From contig JAAWBG010000017.1 in assembly GCA_022792535.1 (NCBI GenBank), positions 22,347 through 86,346 of the forward strand: a stretch of DNA of 64,000 nt, written 5' to 3'. Numbering within the stretch: position 1 is the first letter of the stretch; every line of letters begins with the position of its first letter. The notes under the pieces were generated by a model that saw nothing but the letters and a program-made list of their open reading frames with translations, ran no database searches and was not told the origin of the DNA. Shown here in pieces: positions 1-7,089 of the stretch. A program made the position numbers and the translations under genes. This DNA comes from Lachnospiraceae bacterium (lineage in GTDB: Bacteria; Bacillota; Clostridia; Lachnospirales; Lachnospiraceae).

Positions 1-687
1 TTCTGTACCATATACAGAGATAGTCTCCGCATATGTGGTGAAGCCGCGCATACCAAGCATCAATTCTGTCGCTTCTTCCAATGCGCATTGGGTCATAACG
101 CCAGGACGTCCTACCTGAGCGCCTACCATAATTGCAATTGCATTAAAAGGTGCATAACGTGCAATACCAACAGTGGTCTCCATCTCTGCAAATCCACGTA
201 CGCCTGCTTCTGCGGCGTCGGCAGCAATCTGAACCGGATTATCTTTCACATTGGTAACATGACACTGATTTGCAGGCATCAGGCGGGCACGCATCTTTGT
301 CATACCCATCATAATCTCTACGATAGTCATCTTGCCTACAACTTCCGTCAATTTTGCCGGTGTAATAGAAAGTGTAATATCCAAAATCTCTTTACGGGAA
401 ACATTGATATCTACAATTTTACGGGCAATTTCCAGGGAATCCAGCGCCATAGCTTTTTCTGCATTCTCCAGACGGATTGCATGATCTGCAATAAAAGTAT
501 CCAACATATCAAAATCAGCGCGGCATTTGCCATCTAATTCTGTCACACGCCCATTTTCAATTTTAATACTGGGGGTCGGATCAAAAGGGCTGTTCATAGC
601 GATCAGACCAACTTCCGGCCACTCTTTGACATATCCGTCCTGATTTACCGGGCGGTTTGCCAATACTTCAAAACGCTTTGATTTCAT
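1..687 (-). CDS. pduC: Propanediol dehydratase large subunit PduC (3' part cut by window edge)
   Basis: The 229 visible residues are the N-terminal 40 percent or so of the large subunit of coenzyme-B12-dependent diol dehydratase, which converts 1,2-propanediol to propionaldehyde inside the Pdu microcompartment (usual length about 554 aa). I recognise the opening MKSKRFEVLANRPVNQDGY and the blocks HVTNVKDNPVQIAADAAE, ARYAPFNAIAIMVG and QVGRPGVMTQCALEEATEL, all highly conserved in PduC and glycerol dehydratase large subunits. A strong AGGAAGGAG ribosome site precedes the ATG. It follows pduA and pduB in the canonical order, so medium and small subunits should lie left of position 1. A glycerol dehydratase specificity cannot be excluded, but the Pdu shell genes favour propanediol. 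Confidence 0.95.
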   Translation of the reverse strand, partial: MKSKRFEVLANRPVNQDGYVKEWPEVGLIAMNSPFDPTPSIKIENGRVTELDGKCRADFDMLDTFIADHAIRLENAEKAMALDSLEIARKIVDINVSRKEILDITLSITPAKLTEVVGKMTIVEIMMGMTKMRARLMPANQCHVTNVKDNPVQIAADAAEAGVRGFAEMETTVGIARYAPFNAIAIMVGAQVGRPGVMTQCALEEATELMLGMRGFTTYAETISVYGTE

Positions 688-707
688 AGCTTACAGCTCC
701 TTCCTGA

Positions 708-1511
708 TTAAAGAATGTAAGGGGTAGTGGTTGATTTCAGTTCCTCGTCCGGCGCCAGGCTCTTCAACAACTGAAGTCCTACGTCACGAGCCGCGATAAT
801 TGCCTGTTTTACTGCTCCAGAATCGCCAGAGAAGAAATAATTTACCTCATTAGAGAAACTGGTCCCGCCATTGCCAGGGGTTGCAAGGGTTACAGCGTCA
901 ATCGTTGCAGCCTTAGAAGCCGCGTCGGCCAGAACCACACCGATACCAGCCGGAGCACCTACGGTAATGCCAAAGGCTTTGCCAAGAGGTGCGCCCCAAA
1001 CTTTATTTAATACATAAGAAGCACGTGCACTGTACTGGAATTCCAGATGACCAGCACTATTGCCATATACATCACCCATGGTACGAGGAATCTCACGCAG
1101 GCATACTTCTACTGCACGCCGGGCATCTGATACATCCTCTGCGCCAAAGATAATCAAAGAACCATGACCTGCACCGCCTTCTGTGTCACGGGGACACTCT
1201 ACCAGAAGACATTCACTGTTGGTAGCCTTTACTGCTTCATCTGCTGCAAAAATCTGCGGGCCTGCTCCAACACGGTCACTGATAATACCGATAGCACGAT
1301 ATTTGGGGTCAATTTTAAGAGCTTCGTGAACCTGATGGTCAAGATTTGCAATAACCAGTCCAATGGTATGACCCATAGTGGTGCCCACAAATTCTGTCAG
1401 GTTGCATTCTGACGAAGCAGCCTCGTTGCAGCATTCCTCTGCTGGAGAAGAAGCAGCGGCACCTAATCTCTTCATAACCTCTTCCACGATGTTGTTGTTT
1501 AATTCATCCAT
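708..1511 (-). CDS. pduB: Microcompartment shell protein PduB (BMC-T trimer)
   Basis: 267-aa tandem-BMC shell protein of the propanediol microcompartment. A short N-terminal extension (about residues 1-35, including an amphipathic EEVMKRLG segment of the kind used for cargo or shell docking) is followed by the PduB block LTEFVGTTMGHTIGLVIAN and two BMC domains; GDVYGNSAGHLEFQYSARASY and GTSFSNEVNYFFSGDSGAVKQA are typical. The reading frame extends five codons further to a TTG at 1526, but GGAGGG lies directly upstream of the ATG at 1511, so that start is chosen. It sits 20 bases before pduC and follows pduA in one operon. Confidence 0.95.
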   Translation of the reverse strand: MDELNNNIVEEVMKRLGAAASSPAEECCNEAASSECNLTEFVGTTMGHTIGLVIANLDHQVHEALKIDPKYRAIGIISDRVGAGPQIFAADEAVKATNSECLLVECPRDTEGGAGHGSLIIFGAEDVSDARRAVEVCLREIPRTMGDVYGNSAGHLEFQYSARASYVLNKVWGAPLGKAFGITVGAPAGIGVVLADAASKAATIDAVTLATPGNGGTSFSNEVNYFFSGDSGAVKQAIIAARDVGLQLLKSLAPDEELKSTTTPYIL

Positions 1512-1594
1512 GTGTTTTCCCTCCAATAATAATTTTTTTCCTTTTTCACATTCTTACAAAGGTGGCGGGTTTCCTCCAAGATTCTAAGATCCGA

Positions 1595-1873
1595 TTATCC
1601 AATATTCGGCAGAATCTTTTCCACATCCGTATGGGGTCTCGGAATAACGTGGCAGGAGACAACCGTGCCGACTTTTTCAGCGGCGATGGAACCAGCGTCT
1701 ACAGATGCTTTTACTGCACCTACATCACCACGTACCATAACGGTAACTAAGCCAGAACCAATTTTCTCATAGCCGACCAGAGCAACATTTGCAGACTTAA
1801 CCATGGCGTCTGCAGCCTCAATGGCGCCGACCAAACCTTTTGTCTCCACCATGCCAAGGGCTTCTCTTTGCAT
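1595..1873 (-). CDS. pduA: Microcompartment shell protein PduA (BMC-H hexamer)
   Basis: 92-aa single-BMC-domain protein that forms the flat hexagonal facets and substrate pores of the Pdu shell. The sequence [30 protein letters not shown] and the end [17 protein letters not shown] are near-canonical PduA. AAGGAGGAAGCAAA stands directly before the ATG at 1873; the frame is open for 18 more codons upstream but without a ribosome site. It is the first gene of the visible pduA-pduB-pduC operon and lies just after an activator-type promoter region. Confidence 0.96.
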   Translation of the reverse strand: MQREALGMVETKGLVGAIEAADAMVKSANVALVGYEKIGSGLVTVMVRGDVGAVKASVDAGSIAAEKVGTVVSCHVIPRPHTDVEKILPNIG

Positions 1874-1966
1874 TTTGCTTCCTCCTTGTCTTATCATGTT
1901 CTGCGGCGCATTCCTAAAATAAATCACACGACACGCTCGCGATTGGTTAATCTGTTGCTATTTTCT

Positions 1967-2032
1967 AGTATACTAAAACTATACTTGTACTTTCTTGTCC
2001 TAATCAGAGACTTTTTTGTCTGATATTTTGTC
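1967..2032 (-). promoter_or_regulatory. pduA promoter with GACAAAA activator-like repeats
   Basis: Reading the minus strand, a TATACT -10 (1967-1972) has no good -35 at 17 bp (AGAAAG at 1990-1995), as expected for an activator-dependent promoter. Upstream are two GACAAAA repeats 12 bp apart (2026-2032 and 2014-2020) and a weaker GACAAGAA at 1992-1999. The same repeat unit abuts the btuF promoter near 6754-6782. Binding by the AraC-type regulator at 4308-5357 is an inference. Confidence 0.55.
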
Positions 2033-2069
2033 TAATCTGCACAATTCATTTTTCCAAACAAAATCTCAT

Positions 2070-2711
2070 TTATTTAATCTCCACAACTCCGTAATCTCCT
2101 AATTCAATCTGATCTCCAATCTGAACATCCAGTCTTTTCTGAAAAATCGGCCCATCCACGGTAAGAGTGTGATATTCACCATTCTCTCCGCAGATATCAA
2201 TGCCGGCCGCCTTCATATCTAAGATAGAGGTTTCATCAAGCACCCTTCCCAAAAGCTCCATGGGCAAAACTCTCCGATCAATGCTTTTGATCAGACATTG
2301 ATAACCAAGCCGGACAATCTCATAGACAATTTCTTCCCTTCCCCGCTGCCACAATGGAAAAAAGGGAACCAGTTGAAGGGCCTTGCAGCGTTCTTCTTCC
2401 CACTTCCGGTTTTGTTCAAGATCAATGTCGCCGAAACACACTCCCTCTGCTCCCATATTTTTTGCTTTCAGCAAGCCTTTTTCAAAAGCTGATTGATAAG
2501 AAGCCCCATCTGCCGGGCAGGTTATCACAGGCAGATTCAAAGCCTCCGAATAACGTTCCAGCATAGCAGGATCCGCCCCATGGAAATAGGAACGTTCCTC
2601 TGCTTCCTTCACCATGACCACAAGACATACGGGCTCATGGCCCTGCTCCAACATTTTGTGAAGAGCCAGGGTACTGTCCTTTCCACAACTATACGACATA
2701 GCAAATTTCAT
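2070..2711 (-). CDS. Dph6-related ATP pyrophosphatase (PP-loop, ATP_bind_4 family)
   Basis: 213-aa adenine-nucleotide alpha-hydrolase-fold enzyme. The N-terminal PP-loop YSCGKDSTLALHKML (residues 7-21) binds ATP, and GDIDLEQNRKWEE plus the C-terminal GENGEYHTLTVDGPIF match the diphthine-ammonia ligase family (PF01902). Bacteria make no diphthamide, so the true substrate is unknown; by family chemistry it should adenylate a carboxylate or similar group for amidation. A GGAGG site precedes the ATG. It is placed between pduQ and pduA in the same direction, so a role in propanediol or cobalamin metabolism is possible but only inferred from context. Confidence 0.85.
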   Translation of the reverse strand: MKFAMSYSCGKDSTLALHKMLEQGHEPVCLVVMVKEAEERSYFHGADPAMLERYSEALNLPVITCPADGASYQSAFEKGLLKAKNMGAEGVCFGDIDLEQNRKWEEERCKALQLVPFFPLWQRGREEIVYEIVRLGYQCLIKSIDRRVLPMELLGRVLDETSILDMKAAGIDICGENGEYHTLTVDGPIFQKRLDVQIGDQIELGDYGVVEIK

Positions 2712-2754
2712 AACATACCTCCAAAATTTTTCTCTATTTTATTTAGAACAAAGT

Positions 2755-3060
2755 GGGCAAGCCCACATCAACTTCCCTACCCCTCAATCTTGAGGGGATT
2801 GCACACTTTGTCGCGCCGAGTGCAGTCGCTTTAGCGACATATTCCTTTTGCACGAGTGCGCATATTATTTTTATCTTATAGGAAGATACTTTCACGCTTT
2901 AGCGTGACACGGTCTTTCCTATAAGACAAGAAAGAATCCTGCTTTGCAGGATTCTCCGCCTGCGGCGGACCGCTCTTGCGGTTCATTTCCTTTCCGCCGC
3001 AGTGCGATAATCTTTTTTTATTCTATTGGGAAATCCCAAGAAATTTCCCAATAGAATAAA
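2755..3060. repeat. Gene-free stretch packed with short palindromes (hairpin-rich repeat, copy A)
   Basis: No gene is seen between 2712 and 3114. The stretch is a chain of perfect short inverted repeats: GTGGGC/GCCCAC and CCCCTCA/TGAGGGG near 2760-2800, GTCGC-TTTA-GCGAC near 2828, a long stem CTTATAGGAAGA/TCTTTCCTATAAG (2875-2925) enclosing CACGC-TTTA-GCGTG, AATCCTGC/GCAGGATT (2937-2955), CCGCC/GGCGG, ACCGC-TCTT-GCGGT, and TTCTATTGGGAAAT/ATTTCCCAATAGAA near 3020-3057. Parts recur at 49830-49946 and 58675-58775, so it is a dispersed intergenic element of unknown function. Confidence 0.75.
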
Positions 3061-3099
3061 CAGAGACTGTGCACTAACTTTTTAGTGCAGCAGTCTCTG
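3061..3099 (-). terminator. Intrinsic terminator after pduQ
   Basis: CAGAGACTG-TGCACTAA pairs with TTAGTGCA-g-CAGTCTCTG to make a stem of about 17 bp with a CTTTT loop. On the minus strand it is followed by TTTATTCTATT. It lies 15 bases past the pduQ stop and should end the sensor-regulator-pduQ transcript. Confidence 0.75.
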
Positions 3100-3114
3100 C
3101 TTTATCTCTTAATT

Positions 3115-4254
3115 CTAACCTATGATCTGATCTAGCAAAGCAGCGGCCTCCTCTTCACTTGCTCTGCGTGGATTCGTAGCGTAAGTGCCGTCTGCCAGAG
3201 CAGCCGTTACCAGCTCACTGCGTATTGCCTTGACAACTGCCATGTCGGCGCCCCATTCCCTAAGTGTGGAGGGAATCTTCAGCATCTGGTTCAAACTCTC
3301 TATCTCACTGATCAAATTTGCCACTCCAAGCCTGACTGTAGCTGCCGGAAAATCCATAATCCTTGCAATCCGCTGATATTTTTTTGCGGCCAAAGAGTAC
3401 TCTCCTCCTGTTACGCAAGTCAAATTCGCATTAAAAGCCAAAACTTTCGGCAAAAGCATTGCATTGATACGTCCGTGGGCAATATGTAACTTCCCGCCGA
3501 TAGCGTGAGCCAGTCCATGATTAATTCCAAGGCCGGCAGAGTTAAAAGCCAATCCTGCCATACAAGCGGCATTCTGCATTTCTGTCCGTGCCAGCAGATC
3601 TTCTCCATCCTGATAAGCCAGAGGCAAAAACCGGAAAACCAAAGAGATGGCTTTCTCACACATGGCATCTGAGAAATCATTGGCATTGGTGGATACATAA
3701 GCCTCCAACGCATGGGTCAGCACATCCATGCCTGCATCTGCTGTTACCGCGGCAGGAGCGCTGATTGTAAGATTAGGATCTAAAATAGCCACTGGCGGAC
3801 GCAGCGCCTGACTGTCCAGAGGATATTTGATCCCTTTCGCTTTGTCGCTGATTACCGCATAGTCTGTAACCTCGGAACCAGTACCGCTGGTGGTTGGTAT
3901 GGCAAAACACTCCATCTTGTCCATCTCAATCTGAAGCATCTTCTTTGCAATCGCCCGAATGGCCTTTGCCGCATCAATGGTGGAACCGCCGCCCACAGCG
4001 ATTACTGTCTCTGCCTGACACTCCTTAAATGCCTTGACCCCTGCAGCCACCACTTCAATAGGCGGATCAGGTATCACACCGTCAAATACACTGACCTGGC
4101 ATTTTGTCAAGTAAGAAACCACTTTGTCTACCGCTCCAATCTGTACCATAAAACGATCCGTAACGATAAGAACCCTCCGATCCTCCACCCGGCGCAGTCG
4201 TTCCAGGGCCCCTTCTCCAAAAAATATTCTGGTACTGAAACTGAATTCCTGCAT
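3115..4254 (-). CDS. pduQ: Iron-containing 1-propanol dehydrogenase PduQ
   Basis: 379-aa group III Fe-dependent alcohol dehydrogenase that reduces propionaldehyde to 1-propanol and recycles NADH to NAD+ for the Pdu pathway. Seen: the cofactor motif AVGGGSTIDAAKA, the PTTSGTGSEVT block, the first metal-site region DAGMDVLTHALEAYVS, and the His-rich AGLGINHGLAHAIGGKLHIAHGRINAMLLP with metal ligands. Overall pattern and length fit PduQ of enterobacteria (370 aa). The frame is open upstream to 4320, but GGAGG just before the paired ATG codons and the family N-terminus MQEFSFSTRIFFGEG favour 4254. It is downstream of the regulator pair with a 53-base gap, probably one transcript. Confidence 0.9.
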   Translation of the reverse strand: MQEFSFSTRIFFGEGALERLRRVEDRRVLIVTDRFMVQIGAVDKVVSYLTKCQVSVFDGVIPDPPIEVVAAGVKAFKECQAETVIAVGGGSTIDAAKAIRAIAKKMLQIEMDKMECFAIPTTSGTGSEVTDYAVISDKAKGIKYPLDSQALRPPVAILDPNLTISAPAAVTADAGMDVLTHALEAYVSTNANDFSDAMCEKAISLVFRFLPLAYQDGEDLLARTEMQNAACMAGLAFNSAGLGINHGLAHAIGGKLHIAHGRINAMLLPKVLAFNANLTCVTGGEYSLAAKKYQRIARIMDFPAATVRLGVANLISEIESLNQMLKIPSTLREWGADMAVVKAIRSELVTAALADGTYATNPRRASEEEAAALLDQIIG

Positions 4255-4307
4255 CATAACCTCCATTCTGCCGCCAACGCCCGTGGCCCGGATCATAAAA
4301 AGCAACC

Positions 4308-5357
4308 TTACCCGCCACAATGAAGCTCTCGGTATTCCGTGGGCGTCATTCCTACCTTCCGCTTAAAAGCCTTACTAAAATAATTGGCTTCATTGTAAGA
4401 AAGCTCATAGGCAATGCTAATGACCGGCATATCAGTGTCCACCAGCATTTCCTGGGCAATCGCAATCTTGCAGTCTGTAATATAAGTAATAAAATTGACC
4501 CCGGTAATTTTTTTAAAAACCCTGCTAAAATAATAAGAGCTCATATTCGCGTACTCCGCAACCTGATCCAAACTGATACTTTCACGAACGTTGCGGTCAA
4601 TATAGTTAAGCACTTTCTGCTCGCTGTCCACCTGGTAGCTGCTGTCCTCATCAAAAACAGCAAAAATAACATCTAACATCTTTTTCAGCACAAGATATGT
4701 GTCATATTTTTGCACCTGCTGGTCAAACCGAAGCTTAAACTGCTCCATCATACATACCAGCTTCATCTGGACGGCTGCCCCTAAAGGATCGCCTAGCTGC
4801 ACCAGCCCTTCCGCAAACTGAAGTGCCTGAAACCGAATGATACTCTTATTATGTATATCTTTATGGAGAGAATCAAGGTAATCTTTTGCAACATCTGTGC
4901 ACTTTTTGTAACAAAAAGCCCTCATCTGCTCAGCCAAAAGTCTCAGATACCGTTCCCGCCGCTGTTCTTCTCTGTCATTTGAAACAGCGGAAGCGTCTCG
5001 TTTTAGGGCGCGGACTGCTGCCAGAAGCCAAGCTGGACGACAGGGCTTCAGTAAATAGTCCTGCAGCCCCAGACGCCAGACATGGGGAGCGATATCGGCG
5101 CGGACTCCTACGGAGGTTACCAGAATCGGCGTATCCGGCGACACCTTCCTGGCCTGCGCCATCATATCGCAACGGCGCAGGTCAAACTTAGGCACGTCTG
5201 CAATCAAAAGATCCACATCATTTTCCCGCAGCAGTTTCATGGTTGTCTCTGCTTCTGACGCCAAAATAATTTCTGTCGACTTAAGCCCTTCAGACAGAAT
5301 GCTCTTGGTAATCTCTTGTTCTAATTGATTTTCATTCACCACTAAAATCTGCCCCAT
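4308..5357 (-). CDS. Response regulator with AraC-type DNA-binding domain (PocR-partner)
   Basis: 349-aa regulator. Residues 1-120 form a receiver domain: phospho-acceptor Asp54 in LLIADVP, the switch residue in ILVTSVG and the Lys in YLLKPC are present, but the usual acidic pair is N8-E9 rather than D-D. A helical linker follows, then a C-terminal AraC/XylS double helix-turn-helix (about 250-345: SLDQVAEYANMSSYYFSRVFKKITG and ISIAYELSYNEANYFSKAFKRKVGMTPTEYR). AAGGAGG precedes the ATG at 5357, 11 bases after the stop of the PocR-domain gene, so the two are translated as a pair. It most likely activates pdu and btu promoters; target sites are inferred from the shared repeats. Confidence 0.9.
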   Translation of the reverse strand: MGQILVVNENQLEQEITKSILSEGLKSTEIILASEAETTMKLLRENDVDLLIADVPKFDLRRCDMMAQARKVSPDTPILVTSVGVRADIAPHVWRLGLQDYLLKPCRPAWLLAAVRALKRDASAVSNDREEQRRERYLRLLAEQMRAFCYKKCTDVAKDYLDSLHKDIHNKSIIRFQALQFAEGLVQLGDPLGAAVQMKLVCMMEQFKLRFDQQVQKYDTYLVLKKMLDVIFAVFDEDSSYQVDSEQKVLNYIDRNVRESISLDQVAEYANMSSYYFSRVFKKITGVNFITYITDCKIAIAQEMLVDTDMPVISIAYELSYNEANYFSKAFKRKVGMTPTEYRELHCGG

Positions 5358-5368
5358 TACCAACCTCC

Positions 5369-6577
5369 TTATCCTTTCTTCTGAGGCAATCGAAAACAAA
5401 TCATATAGCCTGTCTGACCATCTGCCCTGGAACCCACAGAAATTCCATATTGTTTGCCAAAAATCCGTTTCAACCCCCGATCTGAATCCCTCAGAGAAAA
5501 TCCTTCCTCCTGGAAAGACCCACTGAGTTTGGCATTCAGTTCTTCCAGCATCATCTTTTCATTATCGCTGACCACCTGAATCACCAAATCTTCTTGTTCT
5601 TCCCCGGCAAGTATCTCTATCTCATGAGCTTCCCCAGCCTCACAGCCCTGAACAGCCAGACCTATCAAAGGCTCCAGCACCATGTAAGGACAATTTATCC
5701 CCCAATACTCTTTCGGTACTGAGATATGAAAACAAAGGGCCTCTCCCATCCATGCCTTTTGGATACGGAGAAGAGCGTTTACATAATTTAATTCTTCTCC
5801 CAATGTAGAAATCTCGTGATCCGTCTCCGTTACATAACGCATAACATCGGCAAAATCATAGGCTACTGCCTCCGTCTTAGCCGCCTTTTCCTGAAAAGCA
5901 AGCTGTGAAATAATATTCATCACAAAGAAAAAATAACGGAGCTTTCCCTGATGTTTTACGTCTGCAAGCTCATTCCTTTGAAAAGAAAATTCTATATTAG
6001 AAGCGGGTTTCCAGTCTATCGAATTCATTCCCACTTTTTCTAGGGCCTGTCCTGTCTGCTCACCATTCTGCATCATAAGTAAAATCACATCATGCAGCAA
6101 TGTAACCGCAGATTTGACTTTTTCGTAAGAAACCATTTGCGTCTCATTGTAGGCTTCGTCCAGAGCCTTATCCTTCCGCCAATCTGTCTCCACCGGCAGA
6201 ATACGCTCCAGCTCTCCCTTTTCCTCCCGGTTCAGACGTATCTGACCGCCCATCAAAGAACCCATATAAATGCCGTCGCAGATCAATGGCAAAGCAAAAT
6301 CCACAAGGCCTGCATGGCAGCGGTAAATATAAGGCTCACCGGTAATAGCCGCCTGAAGGCCCCCATGAGCATCACATTGTTTACACATCTCAAAAAACCC
6401 CTGTTGTTTCCGCCCCAACTGACAATAGGGAGTAAAGCCGCTATAATGTGTAATAGGACACCCCCGATAGTCCACTGTCACAAAGGCTAGCCCCATGGCC
6501 TTAGAACAATTATCCTGCAGCATCTGAAGAAAACTGATATCAAGATAATCAGATATTTTTTTTGATTCTTTCAACAT
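5369..6577 (-). CDS. PocR-domain sensor with degenerate LytS-type histidine kinase module
   Basis: 402-aa cytosolic sensor without membrane segments. Residues 8-170 are a PocR ligand-binding domain, rich in Cys (CPITHYSGFTPYC, FEMCKQCDAHGG, YRCHAG), a fold that in the pdu/cob regulator PocR responds to propanediol-type compounds. Residues 205-400 align in layout with the His_kinase/HATPase module of LytS-like kinases (EELNYVNALLRIQKA, then YMVLEPLIGLAVQG). Key residues are missing: the phospho-His motif PHFLFN is replaced by RYFFFV, the N-box Asn of LVENAIKHG is lost, and the G1 DNGxGM reads DNEKMM. It is therefore probably a pseudokinase that signals to the adjacent regulator without phosphorylation. 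Start at 6577 gives the typical PocR N-terminus. Confidence 0.85.
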   Translation of the reverse strand: MLKESKKISDYLDISFLQMLQDNCSKAMGLAFVTVDYRGCPITHYSGFTPYCQLGRKQQGFFEMCKQCDAHGGLQAAITGEPYIYRCHAGLVDFALPLICDGIYMGSLMGGQIRLNREEKGELERILPVETDWRKDKALDEAYNETQMVSYEKVKSAVTLLHDVILLMMQNGEQTGQALEKVGMNSIDWKPASNIEFSFQRNELADVKHQGKLRYFFFVMNIISQLAFQEKAAKTEAVAYDFADVMRYVTETDHEISTLGEELNYVNALLRIQKAWMGEALCFHISVPKEYWGINCPYMVLEPLIGLAVQGCEAGEAHEIEILAGEEQEDLVIQVVSDNEKMMLEELNAKLSGSFQEEGFSLRDSDRGLKRIFGKQYGISVGSRADGQTGYMICFRLPQKKG

Positions 6578-6611
6578 AATTCCCTTCCCCTGGCGTATAG
6601 GTATATTCCTG

Positions 6612-6655
6612 TATAGTTATGAGATAACTATAACAAAAAAATCTCTTTCGCACAA
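6612..6655 (-). promoter_or_regulatory. Promoter and inverted repeat upstream of the PocR-domain gene
   Basis: On the minus strand TTGTGC (6650-6655) and TATAGT (6627-6632) are 17 bp apart, a reasonable sigma-A promoter. The -10 lies in a perfect 8-5-8 inverted repeat, TATAGTTA-TGAGA-TAACTATA (6612-6632), which could be an operator or a 5' hairpin. Confidence 0.5.
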
Positions 6656-6753
6656 TTCTTTTTTATTTCTGACAAATTTTTATCTCCTTTTTTCAGCAGC
6701 TTAGAAAACTTGCCCTGCCTAAATAAGCAAAATTCATTTTCTAACGTCTGTAC

Positions 6754-6812
6754 GACAAAATTTTACAGACAAAATTTTACAGGTTGACATCACAGGAGAA
6801 CTAACTTACTAT
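6754..6812 (+). promoter_or_regulatory. btuFCD promoter with tandem activator-site repeats
   Basis: A perfect -35 TTGACA (6784-6789) is followed 17 bp later by TACTAT (6807-6812). Immediately upstream are two exact 14-bp direct repeats GACAAAATTTTACA (6754-6767 and 6768-6781), ending two bases before the -35. The position is typical for an AraC-type activator contacting RNA polymerase. The unit resembles the GACAAAA repeats upstream of pduA. Nothing else is recognised between 6656 and 6753. Confidence 0.65.
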
Positions 6813-6829
6813 AAAACAAACGAATAAAA

Positions 6830-7036
6830 ACGGGTAGAGATATTACAGGGAAGACGGGTGAGAATCCCGCACGGTCCCGCCACCGTGATACGTATCATAC
6901 GTTAAGTCGGTTCGCTGTATCTGCTTGGTACAAATTCACGATCGATGGACTTGTGCATACGCCAACGCTGTGGCAATTTGTTTCTGCAGCATGGATTTTG
7001 CATGGGCGCCTTTTCGGAGTGAAAAGGCGCTTTTTT
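6830..7036 (+). promoter_or_regulatory. Cobalamin riboswitch with intrinsic terminator
   Basis: The leader of btuF contains the conserved cobalamin aptamer core (GGGAA, then GGGTGAGAATCCCGCACGGT and CCCGCCACCGTG, 6850-6895), followed by a divergent B12-box-like AAGTCGGTTCGCTGTATC and further helices. The expression platform is a perfect 10-bp stem GCGCCTTTTC/GAAAAGGCGC (7006-7030) with TTTTTTC after it, an intrinsic terminator. It should switch the B12 importer off when adenosylcobalamin is plentiful. The B12 box differs from the usual AGTCAGGATACCTGCC, so it may be a variant subclass. Confidence 0.88.
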
Positions 7037-7089
7037 CTTAGTGTTAGCTATATGTTATGCTTTATATAAAATACAAAGGAGAATAAAAC

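Noticed and set aside
88..537. Plus-strand open frame of 149 codons, Cys/His-rich
   Set aside because: It lies wholly opposite pduC, has no ribosome site, and its composition is a mirror of the conserved coding strand.
2755..3060. CRISPR array or tRNA cluster in the hairpin-rich gap
   Set aside because: The palindromes differ from each other, there are no regular spacers, and no tRNA cloverleaf or CCA pattern is seen.
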